Source: Planctomycetota bacterium
GTDB lineage: Bacteria; Planctomycetota; UBA1135; UBA2386
DNA length: 64,000 bases
Assembly: GCA_020638655.1 (NCBI GenBank)
Contig: JACKIC010000006.1
Location: 358,001-422,000 of the forward strand
Reading direction: 5' to 3'
A model generated the notes under the pieces. That model was not told the DNA's origin. It made no database searches and saw only the letters and a list, made by a program, of their open reading frames with translations. Below are positions 18,910 to 28,531 of this stretch, piece by piece (positions within the stretch are counted from its first letter, which is position 1; each line of letters opens with the position of its first letter). Both the position numbers and the translations under genes were made by a program.

Positions 18910-20022
18910 TCAGCCGGTCCCCAGCAGCTGTCGCCATTGCGAGTCGAGAGGGACTAGCGCCCCAGCGCTGTGCCAGACCATTGCCGTGTTACCGGCCGCG
19001 AGTTCGTAGAGCGAGCCTGCGACGCGCTTCAGCGTCGGCCAGTCGTGGGGGACCTGGGCGGCATCGAATTGCACGGCCATGGAGTCGCCGTGAGCCTCGT
19101 TGCGCGCGTGCCAGCGTTGCAGGTGCTCGTAGCTCGCAAGGTGGTCGCTCTTCGCCTGGTTGCACGCGGAGTGTGCGAGCACGAAGTTGTGCCCGAGGTC
19201 GCGCCGGTAGCGTGACCAGGGCAAGAAGTGGTCGACGTCAGGCGTGCCGTGGATCTTCCTCGTGCAGTAGAAGCACGCATTGCCCTGCACCTTCGCGAGC
19301 GGCGCTCGCAGCGTCGCGAGGCTGGCCCTCGACTCGGGGAACAGGAAGTCCTCGACCATCGCAGGCGCACCGAGAAGTCGTGGATTGCAGCGCAGCACGA
19401 ACCGGATCCACGCCGATCGCACGATCTCCTCGACGAGGAGTGCGTAGTGCGCCAGGCACGCGACCATGCCCTGCTCGAAGCGGAGCTCGTACCTTCCTGG
19501 ACCGGGGATGTAGAGGAAGCGCATCGGCTCGGAGCTGTCGCGCACCTTGTGCAAGCGCGTGAGAGGCATCTCGGCGATCGATCGGCGCACTTCATTGAGC
19601 AGGGTCTCGCGCGCGACGCGCGGGAGGCTGTGGAGGCGAGCCCCAGATGCCTGCGCCGAGCGGATCTTCTTCAGCACGCGGGGTGCCTGAAGGGGCGTTC
19701 GTTGCCCGCGGTCCTGCACCAACATCTGCGACCACTCGTCGGCTCCCGTTCCGAATGTCGGACGCGATTCTGCGACCATGTCCGCGTTGTGGTTGGCGGT
19801 CGCGAACGGCCGCACGTGCGGCCAGTAGAGTTCGGCGAAGTGGGGCGCCAGCTCGCTCGCGTCGATGGGGGTGCGTTCGTCGTGGTCAGGGTGCTCGACT
19901 GCCCAGCGTGTCAGCGAGAGTAGGAGGGCAAACTTGTACGTGTTGACGAACTCGCCCTCGGTCAGTAGGCGCTGCAGGTTGGTGACGAAACGGGCTTGCT
20001 GGTCGGTGGTGGGCGGGTGCAA
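18910..20022 (-). CDS. HNH endonuclease domain protein
   Basis: 370 residues if translation starts at the TTG at 20022; no better start is evident, so the N-terminus is uncertain. The HNH nuclease lies at about residues 250-300: CFYCTRKIHGTPDVDHFLPW, then HNFVLAHSACNQAKSDHL, giving the two zinc-binding CxxC-type pairs, the catalytic DH and the Asn/His pair. The N-terminal 240 residues are helical with no recognised domain. The gene starts 40 bp after the helicase gene stop and is probably co-transcribed. Nuclease plus helicases in a row is typical of defence cassettes. The target is not inferable. Confidence 0.82.
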   Translation of the reverse strand: MHPPTTDQQARFVTNLQRLLTEGEFVNTYKFALLLSLTRWAVEHPDHDERTPIDASELAPHFAELYWPHVRPFATANHNADMVAESRPTFGTGADEWSQMLVQDRGQRTPLQAPRVLKKIRSAQASGARLHSLPRVARETLLNEVRRSIAEMPLTRLHKVRDSSEPMRFLYIPGPGRYELRFEQGMVACLAHYALLVEEIVRSAWIRFVLRCNPRLLGAPAMVEDFLFPESRASLATLRAPLAKVQGNACFYCTRKIHGTPDVDHFLPWSRYRRDLGHNFVLAHSACNQAKSDHLASYEHLQRWHARNEAHGDSMAVQFDAAQVPHDWPTLKRVAGSLYELAAGNTAMVWHSAGALVPLDSQWRQLLGTG

Positions 20023-20062
20023 GGGGGGGTGAGCTGAGGGGGCTGATCTTCGATGCAGCCGG

Positions 20063-23000
20063 TCAGGCTACTGCGGCGGCAAAGGTTGCGAACAGGTCTG
20101 CGGGCAGGGGGTGGTGCAGCCGCCACGTCACCGCCATCGGCAGCTCCGACTCGTGGCCCTGGTAGGTCGCCGGTCCAAGGAACCAGAACGCCCGATCGCT
20201 GGTCCGTAGACGCGCGAACAGCATGACGGACGTCCCGAGCGCCACGTGGTTCTGATAGCGGCGCCCGGTCTCGCTGTCCGCGCGAGTGGTCGACTGGCTC
20301 TCCCAGTGGATGAGTTCGCGGCTGATCGCGTAGTCGCGGTAGCGGGTCGTGGGCGAGAACTGACCGCTTGTCTTGTCGAGGGTGAACGCGAACAAGTCTG
20401 CCCTGGATTGCTCGTGCCAGAAGACACCGGCTTGCCATGGCGCGACCTTGGCGGCATCACCGACACCGAAAGCAGCCAGGATCTCGATGCGCGAGTAGCG
20501 GGCGTGCACCCTGAGCGGGACGTCAGGGCGATCCAGCAGATCGTGCTGCAGGTGGTCGACGCGCTCAGCGAGCAGGGGTAGCAGGCCGAGGAGTTCTATC
20601 CGTACTTGGGGATGCGACCAGAGCAGGTCGCAGCCCTCCTGCAGGGTCGCGGACTTGCTCATTGCCTTGTCGGCCACGAGGGCGACGAGCATGCGCAGCA
20701 AGCGTTGTTGCGGGAGTGGCAGGTCGGCCACGCGGGGTGCCGACGCCGCCTTGAGCAAGTTCAGGTAGCTGTTTAAGCGCAGCGGATCGTCGACGTGAAG
20801 CAGTCGTGCACAGCCGCGGCGCAGTGTGGGTTCGTCAGGTCCGGGAGTTTGAACTGACAAGCCGGCAGCTTCGCGCAGATCGGACCAGGTGCGGCCGCCG
20901 TCGTAGACGTCCTCGAGTTCGAGACCTGCATGCTCGAGGTAGAGGCGCAGGTCCGCATCAGGTCTTGAGCTCGCCAGCGCGCGCAGCTCCTCGATCTTGG
21001 CGGTCCAGCGCGATGGGATTGACTCTTGGATGTTGCGCAGCACGAGCTGGCTCGCCACCGGATCGAGCTCCATGTGGCATCCCGCCGGCAAGAATGGGAA
21101 GCCCTGCTCCACCTGTTCCTTGAGTTCCTTGCGGGTCCCGCCGAGCAGAGCGCGGAAACGGCGGTCGAAGCGGAATTCCTTGCGGTGGTGGCCGACGAAG
21201 TCGAGCACCGTGCACACCGTCTTGCCGCGCGCGCGTCGCAGGCCGCGTCCAAGCTGCTGCAAGAACAGAGTCGGGCTGTCGGTCGGGCGCAAGAACAGCA
21301 CCGCATCGACGACGGGTACGTCGACGCCTTCGTTGAACAGGTCGACGGAGAACACGACGTTGACGCGACGAGCGGCGAGGTCGGCCAGAGCCTTGTGCCG
21401 ATCGACGTCGGAGCTGTCAGCCCAGATCGCGATGGCAGGAATACCTGCGGCCGTGAACACGCGTGCCATGTATCGGGCGTGGTCAACACCAACACAGAAC
21501 CCGAGCGCCCGCATTCGCGAGCTGTCGTCGACATGCCGGTTCACCTGATGCAGCACGAGGTTGGCCCAGGCGTCGTTGCCCGTCACTACCTTGGCGAGTG
21601 CCTCGCTGTCGTACCCTCGGCCGCGTCGCCACGGGATGTCACGCAGGTCGAGGCCATCGTGAATCCCGAAGTAGGCGAACGGGCACAGCCGCTGCTGCGC
21701 GATCGCATCCCACAGTCGCAGTTCGGCAGCGATGCGGCCGTCGAACCACTGGAGCAGCGGTAGGCCATCGGTGCGCTCGGGTGTGGCGGTCAGACCGAGC
21801 AGTTCGCGCGGGCTCACGTGTTCGAGCAGGGCTCGGTACGATGGGGCGGCTGCGTGATGGAACTCGTCGACGACGACGATGTCGAAGTGTGCAGGGTCGA
21901 GGCGGTCGAAACCGGCCGCGTTCAGGCTCTGGATCGACGCGAAGACGTAATCAAAGTCGGTCGGCCGTCGTCCGCCGACCCAGAGTTCGCCGAACGCATG
22001 GTCGCGCACCGCGTGCCGGAAGGTGGCGAGGCTCTGCTCGAGGATCTCCTGGCGGTGGGCGACGAACAGCAGGCGTGCGCGGGGCAGGGTCTGTCGCAAG
22101 CGCGCGTAGTCGATCGCGGCCATCACGGTCTTGCCCGTCCCGGTAGCCGCGACGAGCAGGTTGCGGTGGTGGCCCTGCGAGCGTGCAAGTTCGATCTGCT
22201 CGAGTAGTCGCTCCTGAAAGGGGTCAGGCCGCAGTTCGATCGGGCTGAAGAAGGTCGTGGTGGATCGTGTGCTTGCCGCGGCGACCAGCTTGGCAAACGC
22301 TTGGGGGTCGAAGGGGACGAAGTCCGGACTGTTCCAGTACGAGTCGAAGACGGCTCGCACCTTGTCCAGTACGTCCGGATTGCGCGCGCCAGAGACGCGC
22401 ACGTTCCACTCCAAGCCTGTGACCTGCGCGGAATGTGTCAGGTTGGAGGAGCCGATATAGGCGGTCGAGAATCCGGAGGAGCGGTGGAACAGCCAAGCCT
22501 TGGCGTGCAGACGTGTCGTCGTCGTGTCGTAGGAGACGCGGACGTCGGCGCCCAGACTCCGCAGGTCCTCGAGTGCAGCGAGCTCGGTGGACCCCGTGTA
22601 GGTCGTGGTCAGAACTCGAAGCTCGCCCTCCCGTTCGCAGTGCTTGCGCAGCGCGTCCAGCAGCGGCCGTAGCCCGGTTCGGCGGATGAAGGCCATCACG
22701 ACGTCGATGCGATCCGCGGAGTGGATCTCCGCGTGGATCTGGCTGCCGACGCGCGGTTCGCCGGGCGCGTTGGTGAGGAGCGCGGTGTCGAGGAGCGGAA
22801 TCAACGGCTCGGGCACGGCCTCAGGGTTGCCGTCGGGTTGCAGGTGTGCGATCGCGCGGAGGACGGTGCCTGGTGCGACCGGGCTGTCGGGGGCGAGGGA
22901 TGAGCCGGGGGCGAGTTGTTCGAGCTGTGTCAGCAAGCCGCGTGCGAGGTGCACGCTGGCGGTGGCACGGCCCTTCTCGGGGAGGGATGCGATGACGCGC

Positions 23001-23158
23001 CGCAGGATGGAGCCAATGTGCAGCGCGATGCGGTCGGGGGCCTCGGCGTCGCGGAGCTCGGTGCGGACGGGGCGCAGGCTCGCGTCGAGGTCGCGCAGGG
23101 CGGACTCGATTGCCTCGGTGATGAGAGCTTCGTAGAGGCCGCGGGGGCGGGTGGGCAT
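20063..23158 (-). CDS. PLD-family nuclease / SF2 helicase / DUF3427 fusion
   Basis: 1031 residues; the ATG at 23158 is the first of the conserved part (the open frame to 23368 is low-complexity Arg-rich). A phospholipase-D-like nuclease with one HKD motif is at about residues 220-245 (RLHAKAWLFH, then GSSNLTHSA). The SF2 helicase follows: ATGTGKTVMA Walker A at about 340, VVVDEFHHAAAPS (DEFH box) at about 428, and motif VI LGRGLRRARGK at about 636. The C-terminal 330 residues match DUF3427. This architecture is common in anti-phage and DNA-processing contexts. Codon usage looks less GC-biased at third positions than in flanking genes, which would fit horizontal transfer. Confidence 0.88.
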   Translation of the reverse strand: MPTRPRGLYEALITEAIESALRDLDASLRPVRTELRDAEAPDRIALHIGSILRRVIASLPEKGRATASVHLARGLLTQLEQLAPGSSLAPDSPVAPGTVLRAIAHLQPDGNPEAVPEPLIPLLDTALLTNAPGEPRVGSQIHAEIHSADRIDVVMAFIRRTGLRPLLDALRKHCEREGELRVLTTTYTGSTELAALEDLRSLGADVRVSYDTTTTRLHAKAWLFHRSSGFSTAYIGSSNLTHSAQVTGLEWNVRVSGARNPDVLDKVRAVFDSYWNSPDFVPFDPQAFAKLVAAASTRSTTTFFSPIELRPDPFQERLLEQIELARSQGHHRNLLVAATGTGKTVMAAIDYARLRQTLPRARLLFVAHRQEILEQSLATFRHAVRDHAFGELWVGGRRPTDFDYVFASIQSLNAAGFDRLDPAHFDIVVVDEFHHAAAPSYRALLEHVSPRELLGLTATPERTDGLPLLQWFDGRIAAELRLWDAIAQQRLCPFAYFGIHDGLDLRDIPWRRGRGYDSEALAKVVTGNDAWANLVLHQVNRHVDDSSRMRALGFCVGVDHARYMARVFTAAGIPAIAIWADSSDVDRHKALADLAARRVNVVFSVDLFNEGVDVPVVDAVLFLRPTDSPTLFLQQLGRGLRRARGKTVCTVLDFVGHHRKEFRFDRRFRALLGGTRKELKEQVEQGFPFLPAGCHMELDPVASQLVLRNIQESIPSRWTAKIEELRALASSRPDADLRLYLEHAGLELEDVYDGGRTWSDLREAAGLSVQTPGPDEPTLRRGCARLLHVDDPLRLNSYLNLLKAASAPRVADLPLPQQRLLRMLVALVADKAMSKSATLQEGCDLLWSHPQVRIELLGLLPLLAERVDHLQHDLLDRPDVPLRVHARYSRIEILAAFGVGDAAKVAPWQAGVFWHEQSRADLFAFTLDKTSGQFSPTTRYRDYAISRELIHWESQSTTRADSETGRRYQNHVALGTSVMLFARLRTSDRAFWFLGPATYQGHESELPMAVTWRLHHPLPADLFATFAAAVA

Positions 23159-23202
23159 GGACAGTAGGGCGCTGCGGGTCGGGCGGAGGCGATGGCTGGC
23201 AA

Positions 23203-26200
23203 CTACTCTATGGCCGTGTCGTCGGCGTCGAGCGTGATCTCGGGGATCGCGACCTGCCACGAGTCGCGACGCAGCCCACCCTGGTAGTCGGCCCCCTCGT
23301 CGGACCGTCCGCGGATCAGGATCGCGGCGACGCGCACGGCCCTGACTCGCGGCAGGAGTTCTCGCCATCTGGGCGCGGCGGCCTTGGATAGTGCTCCGAT
23401 GTGAACCCCGCTCGCGGCGACGAGGAACACGCCGCGGTCCGTGGCTTCGAGGTGCAGGTCATCGCCGGTGGCGAGCTCCCGCAGGGCGTCGTCGACCTTC
23501 TCGTGGTTGGCGACCCGCCCGGCGAACGACAGCGCGATGTCGGCCTGGCTGAGGAGCTCATAGTTGAGCGTAGGCGGTTGCGCACTCGATGCGCTGGCCT
23601 CGACTCTGATCCTGTGGAACGCCTCGCCGTGGAACTCGGGTACCCATGCTGCGCCGTCGAGCCGACACTGGAGCAGGGTCAGGGTCTGACGGGCTCGCGT
23701 CATGCCGACGTAGTAGAGGCGGCGTTTCTGCTCCCACGAGTCCTTGCCGCGCAGCTGCCAGCCGCCGTCGAGCAGGATCACATGGTCGTACTCGGCGCCC
23801 TTGCTGCCGTGCACAGTGCTCAGCATGACGCCGTCGCCGACCGTGCGCTCGCGCCGTTGCTCGAGCAGCACTTCGCCGAAGAAATCGCGCACGGCCGTCT
23901 TGGGCTGCGCGTGTTCGCCGTGTTCCTCGAGGAACGCCGCGACGGTCTGATCGACGAGATCGACAGTGGCTTCGTGCGGGAACCGTCGGCGCAGGTCGCC
24001 GAGCAGCGATCGCAGAGCGGCGGCGTCGAGTTCTGATGCCTCTCGAGACCGCACTTCGTCGAGGAAGGCCTGCACCTCGCGCAGCCGGAACAGGGAATAC
24101 GATCGCTGCGGATCCACGCGGCGGCGCACGGGGATGGACTCGCGCTCGAGCACGGTCCGGACGGCGTCGAGCAGGGCGTGGCGTGGCGAGAGCACGGCGC
24201 ACTGATCCCAAGCGAAGTCCGGGTCGCATGCCTGGAGCAGGCGGAGCGCGCCGAGCACCGCATCCGCCTGTGCTGCGAGGGGACCGATCGCGACGATCTG
24301 GACCCGCCCCTTGGCGCCGTGATCGAGCTTCGCGAACCGGCCGCCCCGCGGCTCGTTGCGGCGGGCCTCGTCGATGCGGATCGGGGCGTCCTGCTTCAGG
24401 CGATCCTCGTTCTGTGTGATGAGCGCGTTCGCGGCGGCAAGGATGTGCGCCGTCGAGCGGTAGTTCTCGACCAGCGGCAGGCGCGAGGCGTCGTAGTCGG
24501 TTTCGAACCGCCGCAGGAACTCCACGCTCGCGTCGCGGAACTCATAGATGTTCTGGTCGTCGTCGCCGACGGCGAGCACGGTCAGCTTGCGGTCGGCATC
24601 GCGCAGCGTGCGTCCGGCAATGGCTGACACGAGCTGGTACTGGGCCTCGTCGATGTCTTGGTACTCGTCGACCAGGATGTGGCGGAAGCCTGTCAGCAAG
24701 CGATCGCGCAGATCTTCGCCATCGACCTCGCCCCCAGTTGCGTCCCCCTGGAGCTGGGCTACGGCGGCCCGCATGAGCTCGTCGAACACGCCGTCTTGCG
24801 TGCCGCCGGCATCCAGCAGGTCGGCTGGCGAGCGTCCGACCAGGCGTGACGCCATGCCGTGGTAGGTCTGTACGAGCACGCCGCGGGCATCCTCGCCGAC
24901 GAGGTCGCGCAGGCGGCGGCGAAGCTCGAGCGCGGCGCTGCGGTTGAAGCAGAGCACGAGGATTGCCCGAGCTGGCACACGCTTGACGCGCAGCAGGTAG
25001 GCGCAGCGATGCACCACCACGCGCGTCTTGCCCGACCCGGGGCCCGCCAACACGAGCAGGGACTCGCTGTCCTTGGCTTCGACGATGCGGCGCTGGTCCT
25101 TGCTGAGGTCCTTGACGATGCGGCGCCACGACTCGGGGCCCGTCGCGCGCTCCAGTTCGCCAAGACGCTGTTTGAAGTAGCGTTCGAGAAACTGTGGTCG
25201 CGACAGCTCGAAGTAGTCATCGAGCAACTGCAGACCGACTGCCTCGGACTGCTGCATGCGACGTGCGAACTCGTGCATGGCGTGGATCTGGACGACGCGC
25301 TCGTCCTGGTGCTGGGCGAGCTGCTGGAAATCGTCGTTCTTGTACTGGCGCGGTTGCTGCTCAGAGGGAATGCGCAGCACCATCGCCTGGCGGAACACCG
25401 CGAGGCCCTTGTGAAGCACGATGGCCTCGATGCGATGCAGGAACAGCAGCGCGTATTCAATCTCGGTCGCCGGATCTGGTGATGGTGCGCTGCGCAGCGC
25501 CAGATCCTGGTCCAAGGCTGACAGCAGCTGTTCCAGCGTGAATTCGACGAGTAGCGAGGCGCGCCGCGCCTGGGGGTCGGGCAACCTGTTGAGCAGGGTC
25601 TGGAGACAGACCTGCGCGATGGAATGGCGGCGGCGGGCCGTGCCGACGATCTGGTCCCATCCGCCTTGCACCTGGACGCGACAGTGGTCATGCGCCGTGA
25701 ACGAGAGCCGCAGGCCTGGCGAACGTTGGCTCGCATGTTGGGCACGGTCCGCCATCGACGACAACACCTGCTGCACGTGCACCACGGAGGTGGCCGCATC
25801 GTGCCGCGCCAGTTCCTGGGTCAGCGCCCGCAGGCTCAGGGGGTAGTGCTGATGGTCATCCGCGTCGGGTTCCGACTCGCGCAGCAGATCGAGGATCCGC
25901 AGTTCCATCGTCGCCGCACGTTCGAGACGCGCGTTGGAAGACCCTACAACACCCTGGCGCACGAAGGCGGTCATCTGTACGCCGGTCGACAGCAGCCGCG
26001 CCTTCTGCATCTCGACCAGGATGCGCAGGATCGCGCGGCCCGAGGCTGCACTGTTCTCTTGGCTGACGACCCCCAAGACTTCTGGAAGGCCGAGGAAGTC
26101 GTCCGAGCTGAAGCCGTCGTCGGCGTCGGCGTTCATGAGCTGCGAGAGGATCGCGAGCCAGGCTGTGGCCTTCCTCTGGGGCAGGCCTAGGCCCGTGATG

Positions 26201-28455
26201 CGCTGGCGTGCCTCGTCGAGCGTCTCCACGAGCGGCCGCCCCTGGAACACCGTTGTCGCGTTCTCGTCGCGGCGCAGGAACTTGCCGCGTTCGAGCCATG
26301 CGATCGCGGTCACCACGCGGGTCGGCGCGCCGCGATCGTTGGGGTTGATCGTCTCGGCGAGTTCCTCGTCGCGCAGGATCTCACCGGTCGTGCAGATGGT
26401 CTCGCGCACAGGGTCTTCGCGGCCGGCCTGCTCGGGAGCTGGCCGGGACAGGTTGCGGATGCGCCGCAGGATGCCGCGCAAATCGCGCAGGTCGAGCCTC
26501 GACATCGAGGCCAGCCGGAACTGCGTCTCGATGTCGTCGCGCGCGAACAGCAACACCGCGTCGGCCGGCAGGCCGTCACGGCCGGCGCGCCCGACCTCCT
26601 GCACGTAGGCCTCGATCGAGCCCGGGATCTCGAAGTGCACGACGAGACGGATGTCTGGCTTGTCGATCCCCATGCCGAACGCATTGGTCGCACAGACGAC
26701 CCGGGTCTCGCCGCGCAGAAAGCGCTCCTGCACGGCCTTCTTGGTGGGGATGTCGAGGCCGGCGTGGAACGCTTCGGCTTCGATGCCGGCGCTCTGCAGC
26801 AGGGCGGCAGCCTTCTCGGCGTTGCTTCGTGTCGCGGTGTAGACCAGCACGCTGCCCGTCGGAGCCGTCGTGAGTTGCTCCGCGACCAGTTCGCGCAGGC
26901 GCGGCACCTTGTCGTGGCCGGCGACGGTCTCGACACGCAGCGTCAGGTTCTCGCGCGGCGCGTGACCGTCGAACACCTCGAGTTCCTGGCCCAGCTCGAC
27001 GCGGAAGTGTTCCAGGATCTCGATGCGCACCTCTGGCTTCGCGGTCGCCGTGACGCAGACGATCGGCGCCGGCTGCGTTCCCTGGTTGGCGCTGAACTCC
27101 TTAACGAAGCGCGCTGCGTAGAGGTAGTCGGGCCGGAAGTCGTGACCCCACTTCGACAGACAGTGCGCCTCGTCGAAGACCCACGCCCCGATCTCACGCA
27201 GCGCGATCGCCTTCTTGAAGGTCGAGTTGCGCAGCTGCTCCGGAGATACGTAGAGGATGCCGGCCGTACCCGTGCGCACGGCATCGAGCGCGGCCCGACG
27301 TTCGGGCGGCGTGAGGCGACCGGTCAGGGCCACGGCGCACTGGGCGTTGGTCTTGGCTACGAAGTTGTCGACCTGGTCGTGCATCAGCGACTGCAGCGGC
27401 GAGATCACGATCGAGAGGCATCCGCGCCGCAGGTAGCGGTTGATGGCCGGCAGTTGGAAGCACAGCGACTTGCCGCCGCCGGTCGGCAGCAGCGCGAGGT
27501 GCGGCCGGTCGGCGAAGCCAGCATCGACGATCTCGCGTTGGGCTGGCCGGTCGCCGTCCTTCAGCGTGGGGGTCTTGCGAAAGTCGGGGTACTGGAACCA
27601 ACGCTGCAGTTGCGCGACCGGGTCGTGCACTCTCGGGCACCATCCGCAGTCGGGGCGATCGCAGGGCACGTCGCGCAGCTTGCTCAGCAGTCTGGTGACG
27701 AGTGGAAGTTGGCGACGCACCCACGGCATGACGACCGAGGGCGAGGTGGCGTCGTGGGTACCTGCGACCCGCAGCCACGCGACCACGAAGAGGAGGGCGA
27801 GGCAGGTCTCGGCGGATTGCCGCGCCAACGGCAGCAAGGTGTGGACCGTTGCAGTGCACGTGCGATCCGCGAGCAGCGCGACCAGATCCCGGTCGAGGTC
27901 CGCGGAGGGCTCGGCGATGCCGGCGAAGGCAAGAGCGAAGCCGGCGCTGGCCTGGGTGCTGATCGAGGCCAGGCCACGTTCACCGAGCGATCGAACGACT
28001 CGCCCGAACGCCGGATTCGCCGCCGTGATCTCGTGCAGACGCTGCAGGGCATCGTTCAGCAGTCGCGCCGCGATGCGAGCGTCCGCGACTGGGTCGTTCA
28101 TCGCGTCCTTGACGACCTTGTAGTCCTTCAGGAGCGCATGGTACGGGTGCTCGGCGAACGCGATGGCGGACAGGACGAGCGTGTCGACGGCCGGCTTGTG
28201 CAGCATTGCGAGCTGCGGCGCATGCTTCACGAGCCATGGCAGATCGTGCCACAGGACGTTGTGACCGAAGACGAGGTGCGCATCTGCGGAGAATGCGTCG
28301 AGTTCGGCCAGCGCCGCGTCGGCTGGGCCTTTGGGGTCGCGTCGGAACTCGCGCCCGCGCAGGACTGCCCCGACGGCGGTCAATGAGCTGCGGCCGTCGA
28401 GTTCGAGGTCGAATCCCAGGTACTGATCCTCGACCCTCATGAGGCGGAGGAGCAT
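23203..28455 (-). CDS. Triple fusion: DEDD-type exonuclease-like domain, RecQ helicase, UvrD/Rep helicase
   Basis: 1750 residues from the ATG at 28455; the ATG at 28440 is an alternative. Residues about 10-130 resemble a DnaQ-like 3'-5' exonuclease (GFDLELDG, VFGHNVLWHDLPWL, then ARIAARLL). The RecQ helicase covers about 320-640: LLPTGGGKSLCFQLPA, VFDEAHCLSKWGHDFRPDY, and GRAGRDGLPA. A second helicase of the UvrD type occupies about 1135-1600: LAGPGSGKTRVVVH, ILVDEYQDIDEAQ, VGDDDQNIYEFRD, STVHGSKGAEYDHVILLDG and YYVGMTRARQT. Both motors keep their catalytic residues. The gene begins 31 bp from the 45-bp tRNA-derived repeat and is followed 44 bp on by the PLD-helicase gene. Confidence 0.9.
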   Translation of the reverse strand: MLLRLMRVEDQYLGFDLELDGRSSLTAVGAVLRGREFRRDPKGPADAALAELDAFSADAHLVFGHNVLWHDLPWLVKHAPQLAMLHKPAVDTLVLSAIAFAEHPYHALLKDYKVVKDAMNDPVADARIAARLLNDALQRLHEITAANPAFGRVVRSLGERGLASISTQASAGFALAFAGIAEPSADLDRDLVALLADRTCTATVHTLLPLARQSAETCLALLFVVAWLRVAGTHDATSPSVVMPWVRRQLPLVTRLLSKLRDVPCDRPDCGWCPRVHDPVAQLQRWFQYPDFRKTPTLKDGDRPAQREIVDAGFADRPHLALLPTGGGKSLCFQLPAINRYLRRGCLSIVISPLQSLMHDQVDNFVAKTNAQCAVALTGRLTPPERRAALDAVRTGTAGILYVSPEQLRNSTFKKAIALREIGAWVFDEAHCLSKWGHDFRPDYLYAARFVKEFSANQGTQPAPIVCVTATAKPEVRIEILEHFRVELGQELEVFDGHAPRENLTLRVETVAGHDKVPRLRELVAEQLTTAPTGSVLVYTATRSNAEKAAALLQSAGIEAEAFHAGLDIPTKKAVQERFLRGETRVVCATNAFGMGIDKPDIRLVVHFEIPGSIEAYVQEVGRAGRDGLPADAVLLFARDDIETQFRLASMSRLDLRDLRGILRRIRNLSRPAPEQAGREDPVRETICTTGEILRDEELAETINPNDRGAPTRVVTAIAWLERGKFLRRDENATTVFQGRPLVETLDEARQRITGLGLPQRKATAWLAILSQLMNADADDGFSSDDFLGLPEVLGVVSQENSAASGRAILRILVEMQKARLLSTGVQMTAFVRQGVVGSSNARLERAATMELRILDLLRESEPDADDHQHYPLSLRALTQELARHDAATSVVHVQQVLSSMADRAQHASQRSPGLRLSFTAHDHCRVQVQGGWDQIVGTARRRHSIAQVCLQTLLNRLPDPQARRASLLVEFTLEQLLSALDQDLALRSAPSPDPATEIEYALLFLHRIEAIVLHKGLAVFRQAMVLRIPSEQQPRQYKNDDFQQLAQHQDERVVQIHAMHEFARRMQQSEAVGLQLLDDYFELSRPQFLERYFKQRLGELERATGPESWRRIVKDLSKDQRRIVEAKDSESLLVLAGPGSGKTRVVVHRCAYLLRVKRVPARAILVLCFNRSAALELRRRLRDLVGEDARGVLVQTYHGMASRLVGRSPADLLDAGGTQDGVFDELMRAAVAQLQGDATGGEVDGEDLRDRLLTGFRHILVDEYQDIDEAQYQLVSAIAGRTLRDADRKLTVLAVGDDDQNIYEFRDASVEFLRRFETDYDASRLPLVENYRSTAHILAAANALITQNEDRLKQDAPIRIDEARRNEPRGGRFAKLDHGAKGRVQIVAIGPLAAQADAVLGALRLLQACDPDFAWDQCAVLSPRHALLDAVRTVLERESIPVRRRVDPQRSYSLFRLREVQAFLDEVRSREASELDAAALRSLLGDLRRRFPHEATVDLVDQTVAAFLEEHGEHAQPKTAVRDFFGEVLLEQRRERTVGDGVMLSTVHGSKGAEYDHVILLDGGWQLRGKDSWEQKRRLYYVGMTRARQTLTLLQCRLDGAAWVPEFHGEAFHRIRVEASASSAQPPTLNYELLSQADIALSFAGRVANHEKVDDALRELATGDDLHLEATDRGVFLVAASGVHIGALSKAAAPRWRELLPRVRAVRVAAILIRGRSDEGADYQGGLRRDSWQVAIPEITLDADDTAIE

Positions 28456-28486
28456 ACGCGGGGATGCGTCGGAGGGTGCAAGTGAC

Positions 28487-28531
28487 TGGAGCGGGTGATC
28501 GGGATCGAACCGACGACATTCAGCTTGGGAA
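28487..28531 (-). repeat. Distal attachment-site copy: partial tRNA-Gly(CCC), 45 bp
   Basis: An exact 45-base copy of 51870-51914, in the same orientation. It corresponds to the 3' half of the tRNA-Gly gene on the minus strand: encoded CCA, acceptor 3' strand, T arm, variable region and the anticodon arm up to the loop. It ends abruptly in the anticodon loop and cannot form a tRNA. The bases flanking both copies differ (C versus A on the left, C versus G on the right). A duplicated tRNA 3' half facing an intact tRNA is the usual product of site-specific integration. Confidence 0.88.

Noticed and set aside
18873..18910. A third copy of the tRNA-Gly repeat that would enclose the helicase cassette as a second island
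   Set aside because: No match to the 45-bp repeat was seen near 18.9 kb; the cassette cannot be shown to be an integrated element on this basis.
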